From Erigeron canadensis (lineage: Eukaryota > Streptophyta > Magnoliopsida > Asterales > Asteraceae), in the NCBI RefSeq assembly GCF_010389155.1, contig NC_057763.1, forward strand, positions 46,606,645 to 46,670,644: a DNA stretch of 64,000 nucleotides. Reading direction: 5' to 3'. Every line of letters begins with the position of its first letter. The first letter of the stretch is position 1. Below the pieces are notes generated by a model, which worked only from the letters and a program-made list of their open reading frames with translations, did no database searches and was not told where the DNA came from. Both the position numbers and the translations under genes were made by a program. This document shows positions 1 to 11,044 of the stretch, piece by piece.

Positions 1-264
1 ATGTAACTAACTATGACCAAATATCTATGTTATGTAAAGATCTTGTAAAATATCTATGCCATTATGAACTTTCACATCCCGGTTATTAGATCTACCTGAC
101 CAATCAAAAACTAACAAGTGCCATCTTATATGGTTGCCACATATACCTGGGTACACCCAATAACTGAGATGTGAAAGTTCATTACATGGCATAGACATTT
201 TATGAAATCTTTACGTAATATACACATTTGGTCATTGTTAGTTACATCCACATGTAATAATCCC
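1..264. repeat. Fold-back MITE (family A), cut by the window edge, in an intron of the VAL gene
   Basis: The two arms pair along about 90 bp. The left arm starts at base 1 and the right arm ends near 264 with the reverse complement of GGGATTATTACATG. Between them lies a short unpaired core. A second copy of the same family, similar along its whole length, sits at 51831-52105. No transposase is present, so it is non-autonomous. It lies downstream of the last visible VAL exon (412), so it is probably intronic in that gene. Superfamily is not certain, because the left end and target duplication are outside the window. Confidence 0.75.
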
Positions 265-411
265 TAAAAAGATATGTTAACATATATGACTTTGTCTAAA
301 TGAACATGCTCAAGTGTTGGGGAATTGACCCTAATGATGAAGAAAATATTGAGAGCTTAAATCAATATATACATCTTGACAAAACAAGGACAAGTGGCAT
401 GTGTGGTTTAC

Positions 412-3400
412 CAGTATCGCCAGCTTGCAGCTTCATTGACTGTATACAAGGAGCTACTCCTTCTAAAACATACAATTTGCTACCATTGTTGAACCAAAAT
501 CTAAAATGTAACACCCAGTCGTTTCCATTCAAATCTTGGATTACAAGGGGACAACCTTCAGGTTGAGAAATTGGAGGAAGATAAGCCTGTACAAGAACAG
601 TAAATGTATTATATTGATAACACATATATGAAAAATCTGAAACAACTATATCATGGTCACAGCATAACACATTAAATTTTGTATAGTTCACTCATACCAT
701 CACCCAAAACCAAAATCTCATATCATAACCTTAATTTGTACCATACAGTTAGATAAGTACATATATGAGACATAAACGATATAGACTAACCTCTGCACAT
801 TTCTTGGGAAGCACCAATCGCCCTATCTTCCCAACATCACTAGCACTCAACACTTTCTCAAACAAAGGGGTAATCTTGGCATTTGAACTATCAAGGAGTC
901 AAAATGAACAACAAACTATTGTGTTCAGTAACAAAATGCTAAACAATTACTTTACAAAAGGATATAAAGAACAACATGGGGAATGAGTTGTGCATATATT
1001 TTATGCTACTAACCACTGGGTATTTGTAATAAATAACAATAAGAGTTGAAAGTAGAATACCCTCGAGAGATTTGTTGTAGTTCTTGATCTGTTATTCGAG
1101 GCCAGTAACGAGGAAGTAGCTGAGGCCTCCATGTATCTCCTCGAGCAATTACATTGTGAGCCTGGGCTCGGGTAGACGCTTCAGCTCCGCTATTATTACA
1201 GCATGGCTTCCCTACTGATGGTGGGGGGCACAGCCATTGAGAACGAACTTCTCCTCGAGCAATTGCGTTGAGAGTCTGAGCTCCAATAGGCGCGTCAGCT
1301 CCATTATTATTACAGCATGGTTTCCCTACTGATGGTGGGGGGCACAGTCGTTGACAATATACTCCTCGAGCAAATGCACTGTGAGCCTGAGCTTCAATAG
1401 AAACGTCAGCTCCGTTATTATTATAGCATGGCTTCCCTACTGATGGTGGGGAGCACAGTCGTTGAAAATGAGCTTTAGACGTCTTTCCCTTTTCACTACT
1501 TTTATCATATTCCACAAATGTAGTTGGGAAACTAGAGCGAGGAAGGGCATTCGTATGAGATAAAGATTTTGATTGGTAAGGAACATCTTTAAACGAATTA
1601 TGTTTTCCATCAGACTGGCCTCCTGAAATAAAGCAGTTAAGTAAAACTTGTTTTGCTCATTAAAAAAGGTTTACATCTTATTTGACATGATATGGTTTAC
1701 CTGTGAATGTGGATCTATCTCCTCCGATCATCTCGGATGTACTGACCCGCCAAACGTCATTTACTAATCCCTCGGAAGGATTGTTAGTTGTTCTTTTACC
1801 CAGAGAACATGAAGTCGACTGTGATTCCGGTTGACCTTTAAAGGTGTTGAATATAACTGGTGCTTGCCGCCATGGTACAGGACCTGATCCAGCAATAGAT
1901 CTCCAATTTCTCGAAGAGATATCTCTGACTCTTTCACCAGCTCCATGGTGGAAAGGAGAAGCACATGGCCAGCTAGGATTTGGTGTCTAATAAATGAAAC
2001 ATCAATTACAGATAAAAGAAATAAATGAGACGATATATAACTATGCATACCATGATGTATTTTGTTTTAAAGAGACTAGATGAAGTGGTGTAACTGTGTA
2101 ATACACTTTTCACTAAAGAATCTGAATTAAAATGTAGAGCTAATATGTAATTGTGCATACCAAGATGTACTCTGTTTTTGCACAGTTGAGACATTCGATT
2201 CCTCCGGCATCCAACAATACGAACATATGGAATGATACTATGCATCCACAATGAATTTGCTGCAAAGTATATAATGGTCCATCATTCAAGTTCCTAACTT
2301 TTATCCTAAGAACTTAAAGATTGTGCCAAGAAAACAAATTCCCAACACTATCACATCATAAAAAAGCATATTAAGTCAGCTAACTAGCCTTAACTGATCC
2401 CTAACCTTTCCACAAGATTCGCAACATCTCCAGCCAGCAGTATTCACATGATATGTGTCGCAGAATTTTCCATCTTTGTAAACAGAACTACAGCGTAATC
2501 GAACAAGAGTCAGGACCTCATGATATATTAGTAAAGAAACAATAGAAAAGGAAAGCAACAAAAAACAAAGTAACACCTAAACCACCGAAATGCAATGTAA
2601 CCGGGTCATCTTACGATAGAAACATGAGGATTGGATATACTTTAAATGATGGTATCAAAAGTGATAGTTTAATCCACATATGCACATGCTTTCTTTGTTC
2701 TTTGGTCACATTTCAGATCAGAAAACCACATTGATTGAATACATTGTTCATATTCCATAAGCATGTAACAACTTCCTTCAATAATCATCCTCAATCAATC
2801 ATTAATCAAAAGTGTTTGCAAAAGATTGATACTTCTCTACCCCTTCTTTTCTAACTATAAAAAAAAACACATATATGTGGGGTATCCCAGCTGTTGGGGA
2901 CCCCACCAACTAGTCTTGCGGCCAACATGGACAAGTTGAATCGCATAACCAACAATTAGAATTAGGACTTGTGACCCTTTCCAGTCACCCTGTATATCCC
3001 CAACCACTATGCTACTCGAAATGAATCAACACATACATATGACTTCCGAAACGAGAAACATCATTTAAGGGTAATCATTTCCAGCTCATATGGACTACTA
3101 TCGCACAACTAAAATTTCATCTCACAATCAATTTCGGGTCGATGGCCTTTGCAATAGCCACGGTCCGTCAAGGGAGCCATTCAGCATTTATATAAACATA
3201 CCGAGCAAACTACATTAACTATATCACCATCATCATTAAGAACCCTCATTCAGATATTTATTTAATTAATTGATGATAAAAGCAAGCTTCCAAAATATAA
3301 TAACATATATTAATATCACACATATATAACTTACAATACAAGCAACAATACAATACTAACATATAATAATAATAATAGTATCAGAAATAACAAACTCAAA

Positions 3401-3614
3401 ACATTCTAACAAGAAACATTAAAAAAATATAATAGCATTATTATATATTTATTAATATGGATAAAATGTTAGAAAAGAATAAATACGAGCATCGATGGCA
3501 GAGGTCAGCGTAATCTCCGGTCCGGCAAAGCCATCCTTGTTTAGGGACTTCAACTGCCTGTGTACAAAATCTATTAAAACATGGTTTTGAACCGGAAGAT
3601 GACGCCATCATCAT
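412..3614 (-). CDS. VAL3: VAL/HSI2-like B3-domain transcriptional repressor (5' seven exons; gene continues off the left edge)
   Basis: Nuclear repressor family that silences seed-maturation genes by binding RY elements through a B3 domain. Coding exons on the minus strand: 3614-3487, 2487-2406, 2259-2161, 1986-1701, 1622-1061, 887-791, 586-412; all junctions are GT-AG and keep frame. The start is taken at a run of three ATGs (MMMASSS). Exons 1-3 encode the plant-specific Cys-rich PHD-like region (CFNRFC, LCHRC, CCESCGK, HCGC, CLNCAK). Exon 4 has the conserved [11 protein letters not shown]. Exon 5 ends with [18 protein letters not shown] and carries a 37-38-aa module repeated three times. 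Exons 6-7 give most of the B3 domain ([43 protein letters not shown]). The last B3 strand, CW zinc finger and EAR motif would lie outside the window. VAL3 rather than VAL1/2 is inferred only from gene neighbourhood. Family call is firm. Confidence 0.9.
1137..1480 (-). repeat. Three in-frame tandem copies of a 111-114-bp unit inside VAL exon 5
   Basis: The plus strand shows CTCCTCGAGCA at 1137, 1251 and 1362, so units are 114 and 111 bp and preserve the frame. Each encodes a 37-38-aa module containing LC(S/P)PPSVGKPC, an Asn-rich stretch, then AQ-xx-N/S-x-xARG. The modules precede the conserved [10 protein letters not shown] segment. Confidence 0.9.
2043..2080 (-). repeat. Duplicated copy of the exon 3 end and its 5' splice site, in VAL intron 3
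   Basis: Read on the minus strand, TACATCTTG|GTATGCA at the real exon 3 donor (2161/2160) recurs as TACATCATG|GTATGCA at 2051/2050, inside about 38 bp of high similarity. The copy is 110 bp downstream. Use of it would shift the frame. Confidence 0.7.
2865..3015 (-). mobile_element. SINE-like tRNA-derived insertion in VAL intron 1
   Basis: On the minus strand, AGCATAGTGGTTGGGG resembles a polymerase III A box, and GGTCACAAGTCC about 30 bp later resembles a B box. Other SINE-like pieces occur at 11375, 38400 and 53000. The 3' end is not resolved. Confidence 0.45.
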
Positions 3615-4160
3615 CACCGCCGGGATTAATATTAAAAGCAACCGAATTTCCTTCCTTTACGGGATACCCACATCGATTTTTGAAAGCCTTAGAACCCTAA
3701 ATTGGGCATTTCAGGTGTTTTTTTTTCCTTATACATAAATATTTATGATGATGAGTGTTTATAACAGGGAGAGGTATGTATAGTTTGGTGTTTTTTGTTT
3801 TTATTTTTTGCAGGAGGTTTTGTAAAGAGAAAGTTACAAGGGGGGAGTGCTAAAAGTTGTGACTTGGGTGTCTTACTGTGTGAGTGTGAATATACATATA
3901 TTTATTGTATGTATATATTTTGTATCTATAGATATATAGGGGGTGAAATGAGGGGACTTATGTGTGTCAGGGTTTTTGTTTTTAATTCTAGTAGTGGGTA
4001 TCTAGAATCTATTTATTTTTGAGTTTATTCCTTGAAAATCTCACTAGTTTTTATTTTGCCTCTTTTTTTTTTCTTTATAATTTTTCAGCGTCTGTATCAC
4101 TTTCAAAATCTCATTTTTTTGTTCAATTTATTGTTTGCTTTGATTTCTTGTAACAAAAAA
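3615..4160. other. VAL 5' leader, promoter and upstream intergenic DNA
   Basis: Upstream of the VAL start codons on the minus strand. It holds the untranslated leader and T-rich DNA. I see no gene in it. Confidence 0.5.
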
Positions 4161-4170
4161 TGGCACCACA

Positions 4171-4489
4171 TAGGGATGTATGTGGGTCGAAACCCGGCCT
4201 AAACGGCGTTGAACCATGACCCGTGAGTGCATGAGAAAATAACTATGACCCGGTCCGTGAAGATTCAGGTCGTTTTAGTTCGGGTTAAGCTCGGACGAGT
4301 CATGGTCGGGTCGCAGGTTTACTTCACATTTTCTCAGTTTTTGACATCACCCGACCCAACCCCACCAACTCGTGACCCTGTAGTGCAACAAAACCTTGGC
4401 CTGTGACCCAGATCATTAGGACTTCGGGTGGGTCGGTTTCAAGCCAGATTCGGACGGGCGGTTTTTGCGGGTGAGTTGCATATCCCTAG
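4171..4489. repeat. hAT-type MITE with TAGGGATG termini
   Basis: The left end reads TAGGGATGTATGTGGGTC and the right end is the reverse complement of TAGGGATATGCAACTCACCC. The interior is rich in 'CCCGACC/GGGTCG' typical of small hAT derivatives of this kind. No clear 8-bp target duplication was found. A related terminus occurs at 29981-30604. Confidence 0.6.
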
Positions 4490-4574
4490 TTGGCTAGCTC
4501 CACATCCTTTTTTGGTTTTTGCTTCTATCTTTTTTAACCTCAAATGTTTTAATTTATTAGTTTAAAAATGGTTT

Positions 4575-6838
4575 TAATGAAAGAACTCAACTCGACTCGA
4601 CCATTTTTTTTTTTTACAAGTTGACTTTATTTGACCAATCCATACTTGGAAAATTTTTAGACAAAATAAAGTGAAAAACTCAAAATGTTCAAATTCAAAA
4701 TCTAACAAATTAGAACACCTTAATATGTTATAATAAACATATCCTATAAGTTTTAGACCTTGAAAACATCGGATGAAGCTCGGAAAATTTTTGCTCAAAG
4801 ACAGCGGGACTGCGGCCGCAAGCACGGTCGTCCGTGCTCTCAAAAACTGAACACCAAGAGGAAATACTGCATACGCTGAGCACGGTCAACCGTGTCTGCG
4901 TCTGTACTCTTACTGCACACATAAAACATCAAATTTGACTATTAACTCAATTTGCAACCTTTTCCAAACTAAATCACAAGTTCCATCACACATTAAATCT
5001 GAGTTCAAACCTTCACATGACATAATTTACAATATAATTACTACATTCGAAACTTTAACCATTGAAATTTACATTAAAACAACCAAGCGGGTCACTCGCC
5101 CGCATTTACCCAAAGTGACGAAATGACCAAGTTGACTCCAAAATGATTTATACTTTAATCCACCCTAATAGTCAATACTTCAAGACTTAAAATACATCAT
5201 ACACAACATTCTCATTCGAAAGACACATGTATCAAGAGCCAAGAGTTTGAGAGGGAATTAACTAGGTTTCTAACCAAAATGTCATTATTCTACGGATGAC
5301 CAAATACCTTCAAGTCACTAACACTTCAAGTCAACAACTTCAAATCAACAATACCTAGTTCCTTCTTCTGGAACCACCTATAAAATGGTAAATAACTAAA
5401 ACGTAAGCGAATGCTTAGTGAATAAACTTGCATACAATTATACATACGAAGGAGGGCAAAAACACAAAAGACTATGCATGTAGCCAATGATACCGTCATA
5501 TCATCACTTGCATACTCACTTTTGCGCTAACAAAACATACATGGATCCATATACACTAAACAATAATCTCAAAAGGTTTTTAGGCCTCAAAGGTTCTTAG
5601 GCCTTTATCTCATCTGAACTATGGGGTTCTTAGGCCCCGGCCTCAAATTAGGCCCTAACGCCGAATCGATTACCACACATGGAATCCACCATCGTATGGT
5701 AATCGACCCAACGCACATATAAGAGTATGCAAGATTACTCACCTCCTCCGTGACTATCAACAATGCAACAACAAGTGCAAAGCTTTCAACCTATCAATTC
5801 AATACAATATGCACATAAGACTTTATTCACAATCTTGGCTAACTCACTTAGCCAAACTAACGATTCACTAGCATTCCTATTCACCCAAACTCAATTTCTT
5901 TGAGTTGGCTTAAAATCAAGTTTCACTTAACAAAGCTCAATCTTTCTAACTCATCAATCTAAATTATCTATCATTTTGCTAAAAATCTCATTTTACCACC
6001 AACATGTGGCCATTTCATCTAGTTGCTCAAAATTACCAAATTCTCATTCACTAGCCTTTTCCAAACCCAAAACCCAACCCATTTGTCATTGAGTTACTTT
6101 CACCTTTAACAACTATATTAGGTAGTTCATCTTACCCTTTTCAACCACATTACAATAACTAGCAAAATTTTATCTTTTCTTACAAACTCAAATTATTACT
6201 TTGAACTTATCAACTTCATAATCAAACACATCATATAACTCAATGACAACTAGGTTAACTAAGGAATTGAGAGAAATTAACCATAATTTATTTTCTAGCA
6301 AAAAAACCCCAATTTGGTTCATCCATGAACCCTAAATTCAAAAAGAAAGATAAAAACTAAATTAGGGGAATTCAATACCTCAACAAACAATAGGTTAATG
6401 CTTAGACTTAAGTTGGAAAATTCTTCTTCCTTTCTTTTCTGTAGCAATTTCGGCCACCACTACAAAACCCGCAAGCCCTAGCTTTAATTTGCTTGGTAAA
6501 GATTATCGATGATGATGGTGATGATTTTTATGGATGATCTTATTCTTGAATTAAAGGATTTTAGTTTGATTTTTGAAGAGAACAATAAGAATTGCATGAA
6601 AGAAATGATGGGGGAAGAAAGAAATGGAGTGGAAACATGACTCATAAGAAAAGAGTTAGCTGGCACTTCCTAGAGATGCCACGTCCCATTTCTCCGATTG
6701 TGGGAATTTTACCCATTATCCGCTAAAGTTCCGACTAAATTAACCCCCGATTCAGAATTGAAATACTAGGAAATTATTTTAATGTCAAAACTACAAAAAG
6801 GGGTTAATTTATTTATCTTAAAATTATTGGGGTGTTAC
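4575..6838 (-). mobile_element. LTR retrotransposon fragment or solo LTR (Ty3/gypsy-like)
   Basis: The minus strand starts at 6838 with TGTAACACCCC, a usual 5' end for plant Ty3/gypsy LTRs, and continues with no open reading frame to about 4575. It contains repeated GGCCTAAGAACC phrases (5575-5640) and paired motifs GAGCACGGTCAACCGTG and GAGCACGGACGACCGTG near 4800-4900. No gag, protease, reverse transcriptase or integrase coding was seen. The far end is not precisely defined. Confidence 0.5.
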
Positions 6839-6878
6839 ATTTAACCATTATGGTTTTATGCATTCCTGAGATAATGCT

Positions 6879-8300
6879 TGATGAGCGTCCATTTTGTGAT
6901 AAAAACCCCCGTTAAAAGGCTTCATTTCTATGCCTAAATGAGTTATTATTTCAGAACTATTGGTACTTAATGAATTGTATGTTTATGCAGGTTCACGGAA
7001 GATGTGAGAGAGGGTAAATGACATCAAGTGACTCAAGAAGGAAGCCTATGAAGTTACAAGACGCAAGGAAGTGATTCAGGAGCCAAACGAAGACGCAAAA
7101 GAACGAACAGCAGCCAGCAGCGCCGCTGGTCGGCCCATATCAGAAACCGACTTAAAAACCTATATAAGTCAAACTAACCCTCAAAACCCTAAGAGAGGGC
7201 CGATTCAGCAGCCCTAGCCGCATAGTATCAACCCTAGATCGACTTTGCAAATTTCCAGAAGGTTTTGGAGCTTCTAACGCCTTCCGATCTTCATCCTTGG
7301 TCTAGATCTTTTATCTTTTATTTACTTCTATTATCAAACAATGTCTTTTATCTTCAAAGACTTTGTTATTCATTTAATAATGTTAGGCTAGTAGGTTGAA
7401 TACTTGTTTGGATCAATGTGATCATCTAGACACTTATTGTTTTACTGTGTTTGTTTATAATCTGTTGGAGTGTGTTTTACTCTTTATCTTAGATCCATGT
7501 TTATTTGTAATTCATATTATTATCAGTTTGATATCTGAACATGTTAGTTTAATTTTAATGGTTGTCTATGATCATACACTAGGACTAATATGCTAGGACA
7601 GAAAACGACTAGTCAGTCTATAGCTAGAAGTAAAAAGTGATTCACTCGTAACCGAGGGATCCAAAACCATAGTAATTATAATGAATTGAACATGATGCTT
7701 AACAATGTCATACACGATCCTTTTACTTGGAAACGAGCACTGTGGTCACCGGAGATAATTATATCTGGCCATGGCTTAAGAGTCAGGTAATTATAAGATG
7801 AATTAGTAACACAAACTTTAGGTCATTAATGCTTAAACAATGAATCTAGCGATAATTTGTTTATAGGGTAGTGTGAGTCTAGCGACAACACTAGTAATTA
7901 GGCGAAGTGAATCTAACGGGAGTCTGAGCCGTGATGAAGTTTTCAACAGTCTAGCAAACCAGTAGGATAGTATTTGGTCGTACCATGAGATCGGAAATGC
8001 CAAACAAATATTTTAATTAAAATACTGTTATTTGTTTTTTAAAACTATTTTCAGACTTAGCCTCTCGATGAATATGCGGTTGCGACTTTTATTGCATTAG
8101 TATAATAGGAAATCGTGACAACCCCACAACCGCTAGAATTACACATATTATTATATTGGGTAAAACAACGCGTCCCTGTGAACGATCCTGTAGCTTATCA
8201 CTAGACTATACTACAGTGACCGGGTTCTTTGCTCGTTAGTGTGGTTTTGTTTTAAGATAGTTACTTGTACAACATTTTATAAATTTAAAGACTAAATAAA
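6879..8300 (+). mobile_element. Partial LTR of a second, Tat/Athila-like retrotransposon
   Basis: It starts TGATGAGCGTCCATTTTGTG and ends near 8160-8250 with GTAAAACAACGCGTCCCTGTG and ACGATCCTGTAGCTTATCAC. Phrases of this kind directly precede the primer-binding site in elements of this type as I recall them. The primer site itself is missing and no polyprotein coding follows, so it is a fragment. It abuts the 4575-6838 element. Confidence 0.45.
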
Positions 8301-9437
8301 AACGCACATGAATGCTCCTTTTTATAGGTTATACCATCCAGTCATATTGAGAATTGATATCCGTATCATTGTTTTTGAATAATTTACCACACAGTAAAGT
8401 GAAACAACAAATTGTATAAGTTGATGATGCATAAATGTGGTAAATCTATCTAATTACATGGTATTAATATCATCTCCCATTAGTATGAAATATCAATAGC
8501 CAATTAAATGATAACAAATGTTTTTGTTAGACCCCACATGTGTACTAGTTTGTCATCTTTCCCCTCCAAGATCATTTGCATACTTTTTTTACAAAGTATT
8601 TTATTTTACATACTTCTTTAGAAATGTTTCTATCCATTATTGTTGGTTCCATCGTACTTCTTTTAACAAATAATTGTATCCGGTCGAATAGTTCACATAA
8701 TCAAAACATGTCCATACATTGGTTAGTATTTGTGAGTATCCTTCTATATGTATATATGGTTTTGTATGTCTATAAAAACCTCTCATTTATTTCAATTTCT
8801 ACCAAAAATACAAATTTAAAAATGAGTTATTCATAAAAATAAATAAATAAATAAGTTAAGATATGATATAAGAAGAGGTTTAGAATGTTTAAAATGAATT
8901 CAAAAGTTGAATTTCATTTTAAATCTTTAACAATTAGTTATCAAAATTAAAATTTTTAAACTCTTTTTAATTTTTCAAACCTTATTGTGTAAACTAAAAC
9001 ACAATAAAAACTTTAATTGTATATATATTTTTGAATTAAGTAACTTTTGAAAATATATTTGATAGAATGAAATTGAACTGATATAAACAGAGAACTTTTT
9101 ATTTAAATATGAGTGTATATATATAGAAATGAGATATTAACACATTAACCAATTAATCTATCATTTTACCTAGAAAATACGAAAAATATATATAAGTACA
9201 TAAAATAAGTAGCTATATATATAACATTAACAAATAATAAAATTAAAGCTTTTAGAATATTATGGGTCAAACTTAATGACACTTATTATTTTTTGATGGG
9301 TTATTTTTATTCTTTACTAAAAATGTTAGGTAGAAAAGATTTGTTGATCAAATTGGGTAATTTTATTTTAAGTATCTAAAATTAGACATACAAGAAAAAG
9401 AAGATAATTTGAAGACACCCATTTAAAAAGGATAAAT
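8301..9437. other. AT-rich intergenic DNA
   Basis: Nothing coding is recognisable. Only AT-rich sequence with short TA runs is seen. Confidence 0.6.
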
Positions 9438-9648
9438 CCCAGTCACTCATTTCCTTCACTTACACATGTATAAGTGACACGATGACATTTTCGTAAATAT
9501 TGACTATTTTTTATTTATGTAAAACATTATTATTCAAATGCATTGATTTACACATGTGTAAATAAAAAAATTAGTCAATATTTATGAAAATGTCATCTCA
9601 TCACTTACAGATGTGTAAATGAAAAGAAAAATGATTGAGTAAGATTGT
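9438..9648. repeat. Fold-back MITE of about 210 bp
   Basis: The arms pair over about 75 bp: left arm TGACATTTTCGTAAATATTG, right arm the complement of TGACATTTTCATAAATATTG. Both arms carry copies of the palindrome-like ACTTACACATGTGTAAGT. The outer ends are AGTCACTCATTT and its near complement. Confidence 0.65.
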
Positions 9649-10690
9649 GTTTCAATCATATTTCAAAGGGTTGTCCTCAAATTAACCTATCTCGAGACGT
9701 ACAATTTCAAAATTTAATTAACTACATAGGTAATTTTTTTTGAAGTAAACAACAACAACAATAACCACATGACCCAAATTATAAACGAGATTGGAGAGAT
9801 AAGCTATGAACAGTTTTATCTTGATCATCTTCATCCAAAGATAAAGATACCGTTTCGAAAACGACCCTAAAGTAAACTTCACTGTATTGTTTAGTTTAAT
9901 TACTTGCGGAAAAGAAAGGAGAATAAAAACTATAAAATTGATTTTTTTAAGTATGGAAAGGATAAAATCCACTCTTAAGATTTTTTAAGTGTAAAAAGGA
10001 AAAGAGTGAAGAGGAGAAGAGAGTAAAGTGTAGTTATTTTTGCTTCAAGATTTTTCCTCTTATTTTTGAGGTGATTAAGGGGCACGGGAACGGGAAACGA
10101 CAAAACTAAAAAATTTAGGATACGGGTACGGCAAAGCTACGACACTAAAAAATATAAAAAATAAAAATATATTGATTTTATATAGAGAAAAACTTGAGAT
10201 TTTAGAGATTATGTATAATTTTACAATATATGTTTAATGGTGACCGATGATCACGAATTAAATTTTTACTAATCAGTTTTGGAATAGAAAAAGTCTGATG
10301 GTGATTTCAATTGTATAATGTGGTTGATTTATGTTTGGAGGTATGCATAGTCACAAGATTGCAGTCGAATTTGAAATAGAAAAAGTTCATTGAAACCATA
10401 ATATTAATTGAATACGGTATGTAATTTTCACAGAATCATTTCGGTATATATGAAAACTTCATGAAAACATTTCGTACGGGTTTCTGTTTTCATTGAGTTT
10501 TCGAAACAGGTACGTCTACCTGTATGGAGTTAACCAAACAATACACTAAAGAGAGAAAAATACAAACAAAAAAGTAAGGCTTGAATAGACAATAAGTCTG
10601 AGAAACACTCCCTAAACAAAGTTAATTTTAGGCAGGCCGTTTATCTTCAACAGACTTTGTTTTATCAGTCGGATTAACCCAATATATTAT
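9649..10690. other. AT-rich intergenic DNA and FMN/FHY promoter region
   Basis: No gene is seen. A degenerate repeat with GGGAACGGGAAACG-type sequence lies near 10080-10140. A TA run at 10684-10703 sits just before the CG-rich leader of the next gene. Confidence 0.5.
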
Positions 10691-11044
10691 ATATATATAT
10701 ATACATCCACCGTCGTCACCGGGGACAATTCCGGCGACGTACGGCTCTGCACTGTTAATCATCAGTTGGCATCAAAAGTACGTATGTGTTTCCTTAGCCT
10801 AACAATCCATTTTACTATCTTTTTTGGATTTAAATAAATGGGCGTATGTTGTTTTAGAGCATAATTTTGATACTTTTAATTATGCATATTAGGTGTTTGA
10901 TAAATTGCCTGAATGAACTTTGTTTCAGATATTCTTTGTTATAATTCATGTCCACATTTTTGAGGCACATGGGTTTAACTTTGGCACATAGTTTAACTAA
11001 TCTTTGTGAATTGTTATTGCAGTTTAAAGTTGGCAAACTGTATA

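Noticed and set aside
1..411. The remaining B3 exon of the VAL gene
   Set aside because: Minus-strand translation shows no match to the final B3 strands; the space is intron plus MITE.
4575..8300. One intact LTR retrotransposon
   Set aside because: The two LTR-like pieces have different ends and no gag/pol coding between or beside them; they are fragments of two elements.
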